64,000 nucleotides of DNA from Acidicapsa acidisoli (GTDB lineage: Bacteria; Acidobacteriota; Terriglobia; Terriglobales; Acidobacteriaceae). The first letter of the stretch is position 1; every line of letters starts with the position of its first letter. The notes beneath the pieces are model-generated. The model ran no database searches. It was not told the DNA's origin and saw nothing but the letters and a program-made list of their open reading frames with translations. The position numbers and the translations under genes were made by a program. Shown piece after piece: positions 53,048-61,627 of the stretch. The stretch spans positions 186,001 to 250,000 of the forward strand of contig NZ_JAGSYI010000005.1 of the NCBI RefSeq assembly GCF_025685625.1, written 5' to 3'.

Positions 53048-54631
53048 ATGCTGAAGATTCGCAATATTTACCGGCTCGATCGACTGTGGGTATCGTCAGT
53101 CGCCATCCTGCTCGGAGTGCTGGCCGGATATTTTGTCGGAACCGAATCGATCCTCTTTGCGACAAGCTCCCGTCTCGCGAGCTACGCCGATCGTCTTCTG
53201 CAACGCGAGCGCGATCTCGCAGACGAGCTTAGGAACACGCTCGCCGAAGCCAATGCCTCCTCATACCCACCGTGTTCCGACCAGGACATCACCCTGCTGC
53301 GCCGGCTTACTTTCTCCGCACGATTTCTCAAAGACGTTGGCCGCCTGCACGAAAACACCTTTCTCTGTTCGGCAACCACTGGAAGACTTGCTGCGCCAAT
53401 TCCGATGTTGAAGCCGGATATGACTCTCCAGGACGGCACCTTTTTATATAAAAGCTATCCGCTGTATGTCCCGGCAGGGGACCGCGGTGAGATTTCAGCC
53501 TTCCGGAATGCGGATGCAGTGATCGGCCCGGATACCTTCTCCGACTTCCCTCAACAGCCGCTCCAATATGCAGTCGGCGCAGTCGATCCGGCTCATTCGA
53601 ATCAACACCGGGACATCCTTTTTTCCGGTATCGCCGAATCCGTTCCGATTCCCGCCGGAGTGCTCAAGTCAGATAAGACTGTTCGCGTTGCAGACAGACT
53701 GTATCGTGCGCGGTGCCTCGCGTCGTCTCGACTATGCGCGGTCACAAGCATTCGCATCGACGAAGTCTGGCGCAATAATCGAGCGCTGCTATTTGGATAC
53801 ATAGCTTCCGGCGCGGCCGCCGGCATCGCCTGCGCTGCAGCGCTCGCAATTGTGGGACGAAAAAAGCGCAGCCACGCCAATCAACTGAAACGGGCAATTC
53901 TGAGCGGCAGGCTGTCCGTGGCCTATCAGCCGATCGTTGAACTGGGCAGCCATCGCATCGTCGGCGCCGAAGCACTGACGCGCTGGATCGATGAAGACGG
54001 AGAAAGCATTCGCCCGGAAACCATCGTTGCATTGGCCGAAGCCGAGGGCTTTGCCAGCGATATCACCCGATTCATCCTCACCCAGTCGCTCGAAGAAATC
54101 CGCCCGATTTTGGAATGGAACCCTGCTTTCCGCGTTAACGTCAACCTCGCTCCAGCAGATCTCGCAGACCCACGGCTGCTGCTGCTATTGGACGAGAAGC
54201 TCGACGGAGGCGTGATCAAGCCAGCGAACATCGCCTTTGAACTAACGGAACGAGCCACCTCCGACCGCGATGTTGCTGTCGCTGCGATCCACCGGTTTCG
54301 CGAGCGGGGGCACGCGACATTCATCGACGACTTCGGCACCGGATACTCCAACCTGGCCTATCTCACCGAGTTGAATGTCGATGGAATCAAGGTCAACCGC
54401 ACGTTTATCGCGACCATCGGCACCGAGTCTGTAACCGCCTCAATCGTTCCGCAGATCCTTGCCGTGGCCCAGGCTCTTGACCTCAGGGTCGTGGTCCAGG
54501 GAATCGAGCGGGAAGATCAGGCAAAATATTTTGCAGACCGCGACCCGGCGATCCTTGGACAGGGATGGTTCTTCGGTCTCCCAGTCCCAGCCAAAGGCCT
54601 TATCTATCTGTGCTCGGAGAAGTCGGAGTGA
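53048..54631 (+). CDS. CSS-motif EAL-domain protein with altered general base (c-di-GMP phosphodiesterase homologue)
   Basis: ATG 53048 gives 527 residues. TM1 at about 10-30 leads into a periplasmic CSS domain with Cys76 (PPCSD) and Cys107 (FLCS), almost the positions of E. coli PdeC, plus a second C-x6-C pair (223/230). TM2 near 245-270 precedes an EAL domain with EAL (308), NVNL, ELTER, DDFGTGYS and a catalytic Lys (GIKVNR). The conserved Glu in E-G-V-E, the general base in RocR (E352), is Gln484 (VVVQGIER), so hydrolysis may be impaired. In PdeC the CSS disulphide controls activity, suggesting redox regulation. Overlaps the next gene by GTGA. Confidence 0.88.
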   Translation: MLKIRNIYRLDRLWVSSVAILLGVLAGYFVGTESILFATSSRLASYADRLLQRERDLADELRNTLAEANASSYPPCSDQDITLLRRLTFSARFLKDVGRLHENTFLCSATTGRLAAPIPMLKPDMTLQDGTFLYKSYPLYVPAGDRGEISAFRNADAVIGPDTFSDFPQQPLQYAVGAVDPAHSNQHRDILFSGIAESVPIPAGVLKSDKTVRVADRLYRARCLASSRLCAVTSIRIDEVWRNNRALLFGYIASGAAAGIACAAALAIVGRKKRSHANQLKRAILSGRLSVAYQPIVELGSHRIVGAEALTRWIDEDGESIRPETIVALAEAEGFASDITRFILTQSLEEIRPILEWNPAFRVNVNLAPADLADPRLLLLLDEKLDGGVIKPANIAFELTERATSDRDVAVAAIHRFRERGHATFIDDFGTGYSNLAYLTELNVDGIKVNRTFIATIGTESVTASIVPQILAVAQALDLRVVVQGIEREDQAKYFADRDPAILGQGWFFGLPVPAKGLIYLCSEKSE

Positions 54632-56202
54632 AGCCGCTGGAAAGAAACCCGGTTCGGTCTGCCCTTCGTGTGCTGGCGGTCACGCTGCTCTGCATCATTG
54701 CCGGGCTCGCGATTGGTCTGACGGTCGCCTTTCAGGCAACGGAAAGCCGGCTGGATCACTTTGCCAGATATCTGTTGAACTACGCGGAAACCTACAACAA
54801 CGAGATTGTCGCGACGCTCGACGCGGTGAATGCGTCTCCCTTTCCCTTCTGCTCGGATGAGGACATTGCGCGGCTCCGCGGCCTTGTATTTCATGGCCAT
54901 CTGGTGAAAGAAATCGGAAGAGTGCGGAATAGCATACTGTACTGCTCTTCCGTCAATGGACGGCTCGATCATCCCGTCCAGGAACCGGAACCCGATATTG
55001 TTTTGCGGAGCGGCAGAGCCATCTGGCTGCACGCGCCTCTTATCACCGTGCCTGGCATGCTCGGGGATATTACCCAATCTGGAGAAGCAAACTTCGTTGC
55101 AGCCCAGAATGCCTTTAGCCATCTCAGTGAGCCCCCGATGACTTACACCACAACCCTGACCAACCGGACCACCAACAAGGTCTTGCGAACGGCAGGGGAT
55201 CCCTTGGAAATCACCAACGCAGAAGTCTTTTCGGAAAAGGAAGTGATGAAGGGAGATGCCCTGTACCTGGCGCGATGTTCCACGCGCTACGCGCCGTGCA
55301 TGATCGCCGGAATCACCTTCCGGGACGCGTTCCGATCGAACGCGGAGCTCATCGGAGGATTCGTCGTGCTGGGCGCTCTTGCGGGGATTGCGCTAGGCCT
55401 GACGCTGGTCTCACAGCCTCGAAAGAGATCCCTTGCCGCACAGTTGCGCCGCGCAATCCGTCGCAATCAGATCACACTCGTTTATCAGCCCATCGTCGAT
55501 ATCAAGACCGGCAAGATCGTCGGCGCGGAGGCATTGGCGCGATGGATCGACGAGGATGGGGAATACGTTCGGCCCGACATCTTCGTGGCCACCGCAGAAG
55601 AACTCGGATTCATCGGCAAGCTCACTCGCGCAGTATTGCGAAGAATCGTTGCCGAATTAGGCAATTTCCTGCGCGCCAACCCTGATTTCCACATCAACGT
55701 AAACATCGCCGCCGCCGACCTTGCCGACCCGCAATTTCTGCCGATGCTGGAGACGCTGCTGCGCAAGCGCGGCATCGAATCGAAGAGCATCAACCTCGAA
55801 TTGACCGAGCGTTCCACCGCCGACCATCATCTGGCGATCTCGGCGATAGGTAAGCTGCGCGAGCGCGGCCATGAGTTCTACATCGACGATTTCGGAACCG
55901 GCTATTCAAGCCTCTCGTACCTGAATGAACTCGCCGTGGATGCCATCAAGATTGACCGCGCCTTTACCGACGCCATTGGCACAGGCTCCCTCACCGCTGT
56001 CATCGTTCCGCAGATTCTGGCGATGGCCAACACGCTCCGCGTGAAGGTCGTTGTCGAGGGCGTGGAAACTGCGGAGCAGTCCGAGTATTTTGCCAATCTC
56101 GACCAGGAGATCCTCGCTCAGGGCTGGCACTACGGCGAGGCTATGCCGGTAAAAGATCTGATTCAGTCGGTAGAACGCAAGGAAGCAGAGCAGTTAGTGT
56201 AG
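54628..56202 (+). CDS. CSS-motif EAL-domain c-di-GMP phosphodiesterase
   Basis: The GTG start at 54628 overlaps the stop of the first EAL gene (GTGA) and has GGAG eight bases upstream, so the pair is translationally coupled. The 524 residues have the same layout: TM1, CSS periplasmic domain with Cys75 (FPFCSD) and Cys106 (YCSS) and the C-x6-C pair (LARC...C), TM2, EAL domain. All catalytic residues are intact: EAL, NVNIA, ELTERS, DDFGTGYS, Lys (IKIDR), VEGVET and AQGW. It should hydrolyse c-di-GMP to pGpG. Probably a duplicate of the first gene. Confidence 0.92.
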   Translation: MKPLERNPVRSALRVLAVTLLCIIAGLAIGLTVAFQATESRLDHFARYLLNYAETYNNEIVATLDAVNASPFPFCSDEDIARLRGLVFHGHLVKEIGRVRNSILYCSSVNGRLDHPVQEPEPDIVLRSGRAIWLHAPLITVPGMLGDITQSGEANFVAAQNAFSHLSEPPMTYTTTLTNRTTNKVLRTAGDPLEITNAEVFSEKEVMKGDALYLARCSTRYAPCMIAGITFRDAFRSNAELIGGFVVLGALAGIALGLTLVSQPRKRSLAAQLRRAIRRNQITLVYQPIVDIKTGKIVGAEALARWIDEDGEYVRPDIFVATAEELGFIGKLTRAVLRRIVAELGNFLRANPDFHINVNIAAADLADPQFLPMLETLLRKRGIESKSINLELTERSTADHHLAISAIGKLRERGHEFYIDDFGTGYSSLSYLNELAVDAIKIDRAFTDAIGTGSLTAVIVPQILAMANTLRVKVVVEGVETAEQSEYFANLDQEILAQGWHYGEAMPVKDLIQSVERKEAEQLV

Positions 56203-57762
56203 CGCCGCTGCCTTCATCATTCCGCAGGAGTGCAGGAAGCTCACCCAGCTCTCCGTCAGTGTGGGCCGCGGAAGGGTCACTCCTGCTGTTCGCATTTCTC
56301 CGGTTCCCTGGCCATCGATAAGCAGGTCCGCCAATTTACGTGCAGTGACAAGATCAAAGCTCTCGGAAACAAAGACAAACTTGCCGCGCACCGTAATCAA
56401 CACGGGACCCTCGTTCGTTGAATAAATGACCTCATCCCCATGTTGCGAGGAAGGAGCCTTGTCCGCAACGTCAAGTTTTACACCGGAGTATTTTCGACCC
56501 AATTCGTCGGCATACATGCGGGCAAACGAGTTCGCCGAAGCATTGCTCTTCCAGGCGGATAAGTAAAGAAGCGCCACTGAGCTAGTAGATGCCAGTTCTT
56601 CCGGAGTCTTGGCGCTTATCTTCTGTCCAGCCCAATAAATGCCTCCATCCCACGCCGGAGTAAGTTCCCGCGCTGCCGCTTCTCCACCGAAGATCTGCGC
56701 CAGAATACGCAAATCCAGCTGGCCCACCTGCCCGATGTCATAGGGCTTGTAAGTTTTATTCAGCAGCGGATGAATATCCGGAAGCACTAATATCGGCGAC
56801 TGTTTTCCCTGTTCATACGCGCGCGGATTGATAACTTCCCAGCTCGACGACGGCGGCCGGTCCAGCACCCCGGCAAATGCTGCCTGGCGGCCTTTGTCCA
56901 TCCACACGTCCTGCTCAAAACTCAAGCCGTCCTTGTACGGAAAGAGCAGTGACTCGCTCAGCAGCAGAGGCGCGCGGGACAGCACTGGTGAATCATCCGT
57001 GGCCTGCATCTGGTTCTGCAACTGGTCCAGCAACTCGGGGTTTTTGATAATACTGCGACCACTTGGCTTCAACGAATAATCCAGAAAGACCGCCATTGCC
57101 TGGCCTTCGAGAGCGGCTGTGCGCGCCGTGTCCAATTCATCTTTCGCCAGATGATCGTTGTCCTCGGTGGCGTTGTGAGAGAGGTCCGAGGGCGTTTGAT
57201 CGTTCCATTTCTCAAGGTCCGTGTGCTGATCCTGTAGCGCATGCGTCAACTCATGCGCCAGAACTGGCTTTTGCGTCTCGGGATCGATCCAGTCCAGCAT
57301 GTAAACGGTCTTGGTCTTGGAGTCGTAATAGCCCGCGATCTGCTCTTTGAGCAAGGACAGCATGAAGGGCTTGAGGTTGAAGTCGCGGTCCAGCAGGCCA
57401 AACTTCTTGAGCACAATTTCGCCACGCTGCATGCGCTTCGCATCTTCGTCCTCATCGAATTTCTCGCTCAGATACTTCTCAACCGCGGCACGCGTGGTCA
57501 GAGTTCGCTTGACCTCATGCTTAATCGGCAGGCCGGTGTCGTCCGAAGCAAATTTGATCAACTCATCGACGCTGCGAAAGAGCGCTTTGGCCTGTTCTGG
57601 GGTAATGTGCGTCTCGGCCTGGGGTTTTGGATCGGCCGATGGCGTCTGTTCGGGCTTATTTCCCTGGGCGCGGGCTACCGGCAATGCCAGCAACGCAAAA
57701 CCGGCAGCGGAAACCAGAAGCTTCCTGCCGCCGGATTGCCAGATCGTGTGACTTCGTCTCAT
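56194..57762 (-). CDS. Exported HExxH zinc-metalloprotease-like protein
   Basis: ATG 57762 follows GGAG by five bases (the TTG at 57777 is rejected) and gives 522 residues with a signal peptide (LLVSAAGFALLALPVARA-Q). A zinc-protease motif HELTH (170-174) and a downstream Glu (ALEGQAM, about 218) fit a gluzincin-type site. The long C-terminal part has no recognised domain. Such proteins are frequent uncharacterised exported proteins of acidobacteria. The 3' end overlaps the second EAL gene tail-to-tail by nine bases. Confidence 0.78.
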   Translation of the reverse strand: MRRSHTIWQSGGRKLLVSAAGFALLALPVARAQGNKPEQTPSADPKPQAETHITPEQAKALFRSVDELIKFASDDTGLPIKHEVKRTLTTRAAVEKYLSEKFDEDEDAKRMQRGEIVLKKFGLLDRDFNLKPFMLSLLKEQIAGYYDSKTKTVYMLDWIDPETQKPVLAHELTHALQDQHTDLEKWNDQTPSDLSHNATEDNDHLAKDELDTARTAALEGQAMAVFLDYSLKPSGRSIIKNPELLDQLQNQMQATDDSPVLSRAPLLLSESLLFPYKDGLSFEQDVWMDKGRQAAFAGVLDRPPSSSWEVINPRAYEQGKQSPILVLPDIHPLLNKTYKPYDIGQVGQLDLRILAQIFGGEAAARELTPAWDGGIYWAGQKISAKTPEELASTSSVALLYLSAWKSNASANSFARMYADELGRKYSGVKLDVADKAPSSQHGDEVIYSTNEGPVLITVRGKFVFVSESFDLVTARKLADLLIDGQGTGEMRTAGVTLPRPTLTESWVSFLHSCGMMKAAALH

Positions 57763-57873
57763 TCGCTCTCCACTCAAACTTCCCGAATCAGGCGGCTCAG
57801 AATCATCTCGCCATCATCTCGCCAGGAAACGCCTACACTTGCAGCGCCTTAACTCGAAATATACCCCAAACGC

Positions 57874-57893
57874 TATAATCAACATTGGCGTTA
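57874..57893 (+). promoter_or_regulatory. Consensus -10 box close to the start of the ygfZ-like gene
   Basis: TATAAT at 57874-57879 within ATACCCCAAACGCTATAATC precedes an ATG at 57893 by 13 bases. The surroundings match the region before 31151 closely (ATACCC, AACGC, TATAATCA). It supports a very short leader for the gene starting at 57893; a later ATG at 57944 would have a leader of about 60 bases. Confidence 0.5.
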
Positions 57894-59059
57894 TGCGCTC
57901 CGAATCCTCGAAGAAATCGCAGATTTCGCCTCAAGAGCCCGCTATGACGGATCAGACTTTGACGACCGAACCCCAGATCACAGCGCTGGCGGAGTATCTT
58001 GCCGGTGCCGGACTGGCTCCCTCGTCTGCAATGACTTCCTATCTCGGCGCACTCACCCCTCAGCAGTTGGACGCGACAGAGGCCGAAACTGGAGCACTTG
58101 TTTCAGGCGTCGCCGTTCACGATCTGGGCTGGCTCCGCCGGGTCGCGCTGCGCGGCGAAGACCGCTTCCGCTGGCTGAGCGGCATGGTCACCAATATGGT
58201 GGAAGCGCTGCCGGACAGGAGCGGAACCTACAACCTCGTCCTCAATGCGCAAGGGCGAATCCAGGGTGACGCCTGCGTCTGGCGCAGCGGCGACGAGTTG
58301 GAGCTGGAAATCACCGCGGAGCAATCCGAGGCGCTGTTGGCGCATCTGGACCGCTTCATCATCATGGATGACGTCGAGCTGACCCCGCTGTCCGGCCAAT
58401 CGGCGCTGGGCCTGACCGGTCCACAGGCCGAAGCCATACTGATCAAACTGGGGCTCAACGGTCTTTCCGATGAATTCACCAGCACAAGCGGCACGATTAA
58501 CGGGGTCGCCGTCCGGGTTTATCGCGGCTATGGCCCGGTGGTGCCGCACTTTACTCTTTGGACAGCAGTCGAGGAAATCCCTGCGTTCTGGCAGGCTCTG
58601 TGCGCCGCCGGTGCTAAGCCCGTGGGCGCGGCATCGATCGAGACCCTGCGCATCGTCGAGGGCGTTCCGGCTTACGGCATAGACATCCAGAGCCGCGATC
58701 TGGCGCAGGAAACCGCCCAGGATCGCGCCCTTAGCTTCACCAAAGGCTGCTATCTCGGCCAGGAGATCGTCGAACGCATCCGCTCCCGGGGCCAGGTGCA
58801 CCGCCATCTGCGAGCCCTGGAACTGACTCCAGACCATCCGGGCGAACTCCCATCCATCGGCGCTGAACTGCGCATTTCAGGCAACCCCGAAGCCAAACCT
58901 GCCGGCGCAGTCACCAGCGTCGCCTCACTGCAACGAAATGGCGCACGCCGCATCTTTGCAATAGCCATGATTCGCTCTGAGGCCGAGGTCGGCAACCAGC
59001 CGCTCACCTATCCAGGCGGAATAGCACAGATTCTTCACACCTCACCGAAATTGACGTAA
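57893..59059 (+). CDS. ygfZ: Folate-binding YgfZ/GcvT-family protein
   Basis: The protein of about 388 residues (start 57893, or 57944 after AAGAG) has the GcvT-like fold and the YgfZ signature KGCYLGQEIVER at about 284, in which Cys is the conserved reactive residue. YgfZ supports assembly or repair of certain Fe-S enzymes in a folate-dependent manner. It leads an operon with DUF1844, MBL and ribF genes. The N-terminal extension ahead of 'AEYLAGAGLAPSS' is longer than usual. Confidence 0.85.
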   Translation: MRSESSKKSQISPQEPAMTDQTLTTEPQITALAEYLAGAGLAPSSAMTSYLGALTPQQLDATEAETGALVSGVAVHDLGWLRRVALRGEDRFRWLSGMVTNMVEALPDRSGTYNLVLNAQGRIQGDACVWRSGDELELEITAEQSEALLAHLDRFIIMDDVELTPLSGQSALGLTGPQAEAILIKLGLNGLSDEFTSTSGTINGVAVRVYRGYGPVVPHFTLWTAVEEIPAFWQALCAAGAKPVGAASIETLRIVEGVPAYGIDIQSRDLAQETAQDRALSFTKGCYLGQEIVERIRSRGQVHRHLRALELTPDHPGELPSIGAELRISGNPEAKPAGAVTSVASLQRNGARRIFAIAMIRSEAEVGNQPLTYPGGIAQILHTSPKLT

Positions 59060-59084
59060 GGCCAGAGGGCCGCGAGAGAGATCC

Positions 59085-59756
59085 ATGAGCGATACACCCA
59101 AGTTCACCGTAGTTGACCGGCGCAAATTCCGCGCCGACGACGATTCTTCCGCAAGCACGGAAGCCAAGTCCACCACCGCCTCTTCCGAGCCATCGGAACC
59201 AGTAGCCAAATCCGGTTCCGCGTCCGCTCCAGCATCCGCCCCGCGCCTGACCTTGGTTGAGCCCATTCAACCAGCCGCAGCGAAGCCGGAGCCGCCTGCT
59301 CCAACCGTCGCCGTTGCCGAGGAAGAAGATTTCGGCGACGAGGCTCAGCTCCCCCCGGCTCCCTCGGCCGAAGAATCCCGCTTTCAAAAGCTCGCCTATG
59401 ACCAGGCTGCCGAGCGGCTGGAGAATCTCGTCCGCGCGCAGAATCCCGGCGCACCGGCGGCGGAAAAAATCGGCTTCGAACACCTCGTGCAGCAGCTCTA
59501 TCTCTCTGCCATGATGCAGATGGGTGCGGGAACTCCCGAAGGGCAGCGCCCGCGCGTCGATATTCTCGGCGCACGCCAGACCATCGACCTACTCAGCGTA
59601 GTGCTCGAAAAGACCAAAGGCAACCTCACGCCACAGGAGTCCCGCACCATCGACACCGTGCTCTACGAGCTGCGCATGACCTTCCTCGAACTGACCCGGA
59701 TGATCTCGGCGCAACCGCAGCCGCCGATGCCCCCACCCCCCGGAGCGAAGCGCTAA
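59085..59756 (+). CDS. DUF1844 domain protein
   Basis: The 223-residue protein has an N-terminal low-complexity region rich in Ala, Pro, Ser and Glu (residues 15-110) and a C-terminal DUF1844 helical domain ('IGFEHLVQQLYLSAMMQMGA', 'PRVDILGARQTIDLLSVVLE', 'KTKGNLTPQESRTIDTVLYE'). DUF1844 proteins are short, helical, of unknown function and typical of Acidobacteriota and delta-type lineages. Four bases separate it from the MBL gene. Confidence 0.88.
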   Translation: MSDTPKFTVVDRRKFRADDDSSASTEAKSTTASSEPSEPVAKSGSASAPASAPRLTLVEPIQPAAAKPEPPAPTVAVAEEEDFGDEAQLPPAPSAEESRFQKLAYDQAAERLENLVRAQNPGAPAAEKIGFEHLVQQLYLSAMMQMGAGTPEGQRPRVDILGARQTIDLLSVVLEKTKGNLTPQESRTIDTVLYELRMTFLELTRMISAQPQPPMPPPPGAKR

Positions 59757-59760
59757 CCGA

Positions 59761-60615
59761 ATGTCGGGAGCATTGCAAGGCACGGTCAAATTCCTGGGCA
59801 CCGGCACTTCCATGGGAGTGCCTACCCTGGGCTGCAACTGCAAGGTCTGCACCTCGTCAGACCCGCACGACCGCCGCTTGCGACCATCCCTGCTGGTGCG
59901 CTGGCCTGCCCCTCAAAGCAGTCGCGCCGATGGTCGGACAAGCGGCCATTACCAGCCAGACGAGCGCGTCGTGCTGATCGACACCGGCCCCGACTTCCGC
60001 CAGCAGGCTCTGCTTGCTGGAATCAGACACGTGGACGCCGTTCTCTACACCCACTCCCACGCCGACCACATCTTCGGCATGGACGATCTGCGTCCTCTCA
60101 GCTTCGTGACCTACCGCCAATTCGGCCCCATCCCGCTCTACGCCACGCCGGAGACTCGCACCGTTCTGGAGCACGTCTACTCGTACACCTTTTCGCCCGA
60201 CGCGAAATACCCCACGCGCGCCCGCGTCGCCATCAAAGACGTCGCCTCCGACACGCCGATTCCCGTTCACGAGGTGGTTTTCACCCCGATTCCCGTCTTT
60301 CACGGAGAGCTGCCCATCACTGGCTATCGCTTCGGAAACGTGGCGTACATGACCGACGTCAGCACCATCCCCGAAGAGAGCTTTGCTCTGCTCAAAGGGC
60401 TGGATGTGCTCGTGGTCTCCGCCCTGCGGCATACTCCGCACCCGAGTCACGCCACGCTCGATCAGGCCGTCCGCTGGGCCAACCGGATCGGCGCGCGCCA
60501 GACCTGGTTCACCCATATCTCGCACGATCTTGGAGCCGCCGAAACCAACGCCAACCTCCCCGAAGGCATGGCGCTGGCCCACGACGGCCTGACTTTTCCG
60601 GTGACGCTCGTATGA
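59761..60615 (+). CDS. MBL-fold metallo-hydrolase (PhnP-like)
   Basis: The 284-residue protein has the metal motif THSHADH (HxHxDH) with the following GMDD, and an upstream DTGPDFR strand, as in PhnP and related phosphodiesterases. Near the N terminus 'GTSMGVPTLGCNCKVC' carries three Cys residues, a second metal site seen in PhnP-like enzymes. It probably hydrolyses cyclic or linear phosphodiesters. Overlaps ribF by four bases (ATGA). Confidence 0.88.
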   Translation: MSGALQGTVKFLGTGTSMGVPTLGCNCKVCTSSDPHDRRLRPSLLVRWPAPQSSRADGRTSGHYQPDERVVLIDTGPDFRQQALLAGIRHVDAVLYTHSHADHIFGMDDLRPLSFVTYRQFGPIPLYATPETRTVLEHVYSYTFSPDAKYPTRARVAIKDVASDTPIPVHEVVFTPIPVFHGELPITGYRFGNVAYMTDVSTIPEESFALLKGLDVLVVSALRHTPHPSHATLDQAVRWANRIGARQTWFTHISHDLGAAETNANLPEGMALAHDGLTFPVTLV

Positions 60616-61610
60616 GTGAGAAGATGCAGGTTTTTCGTTCCCTCGAAGAGATCCCCGGCGGATTTGGCCCCTCGGTCGCCGTGATCGGCAACTTCGACGG
60701 CGTCCATCGCGGCCACCATCAGGTCATGTCCACCGTGGCGGCTGAGGCTCGCGCGAACGGCTATCGCTCCATCGCCATCACCTTCGACCCTCACCCGGAG
60801 CTGTTTCTGCGCCCTGCATCCGCCCCGCAATTGCTGGCGCCCATCCCTGAGCGGCTGCATCTGATGGCCACAACCGGCATCGAAGCGGTACTGGTGCTTC
60901 CCTTTTGCGAGTCACTAGCCTGTCTGGAGGCTCGCGAATTCGTCGAGACCATCCTTGTCGAAAAACTCGGGCTCCGATCCATTCACGAAGGTGCCAACTT
61001 CCGTTTCGGCCATCGCGCCCAGGCAGGTGTCGTCGAACTGGCGGCATTCGGCCAGGAGTTTGGATTCAAAGTGACCGTCCATCCCGCAGTCCAGGTGCGC
61101 GGAATGGCGGTTTCCAGCACGGCTATCCGCGAATTCGTCGCTGCGGGAGACGTTCGCCGCGCGCGCTGGATGCTGGGCCACACCTTCTCGATCCGCAGCA
61201 CACCAGCTCGCGGACGCGGCATCGGCGGCCGGCTGCTAGTGCCCACGATCAATCTGGCTCCATATAGCGAACTATTGCCTGCCTTCGGCGTCTACGTCAC
61301 CCGCCTGACGATTGCTACCGCAGAAGGCGACCGCTGCTTCCAATCCATCACGAACATCGGCAATCGCCCCACCTTCGGAGAGCCATCCTTCGCCGTCGAG
61401 TCGCATATTCTCAATTTCGAGCCGGTTGATCTGATCGAAGAAACGCCGCTGGAACTCGAATTCCTCCGTCGTTTACGCCCGGAAATCGCATGGCCTTCGC
61501 CCGAAGCGCTGAAAGCGCAGATCATGAAGGATATTGGACAAGCAAAGCGCTTTCACCACCTTGCCAATTTACTCGGCTCCAGCGCGACAGGGTCGGAACC
61601 GATTTCGTAG
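60612..61610 (+). CDS. ribF: Bifunctional riboflavin kinase / FAD synthetase
   Basis: The 332-residue protein has the FAD synthetase domain ('VIGNFDGVHRGHHQVM', 'ITFDPHPEL', 'SSTAIREFVAAGD') and a C-terminal riboflavin kinase barrel ('GRGIGGRLLVPTINLAP', 'GVYVTRL', TNIGNRPTFG). It makes FMN and then FAD. ATGA overlap with the MBL gene indicates co-translation. It ends 17 bases before the convergent PBP gene. Confidence 0.95.
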   Translation: MSEKMQVFRSLEEIPGGFGPSVAVIGNFDGVHRGHHQVMSTVAAEARANGYRSIAITFDPHPELFLRPASAPQLLAPIPERLHLMATTGIEAVLVLPFCESLACLEAREFVETILVEKLGLRSIHEGANFRFGHRAQAGVVELAAFGQEFGFKVTVHPAVQVRGMAVSSTAIREFVAAGDVRRARWMLGHTFSIRSTPARGRGIGGRLLVPTINLAPYSELLPAFGVYVTRLTIATAEGDRCFQSITNIGNRPTFGEPSFAVESHILNFEPVDLIEETPLELEFLRRLRPEIAWPSPEALKAQIMKDIGQAKRFHHLANLLGSSATGSEPIS

Positions 61611-61627
61611 CTCCCAGTTTCTTAAGA

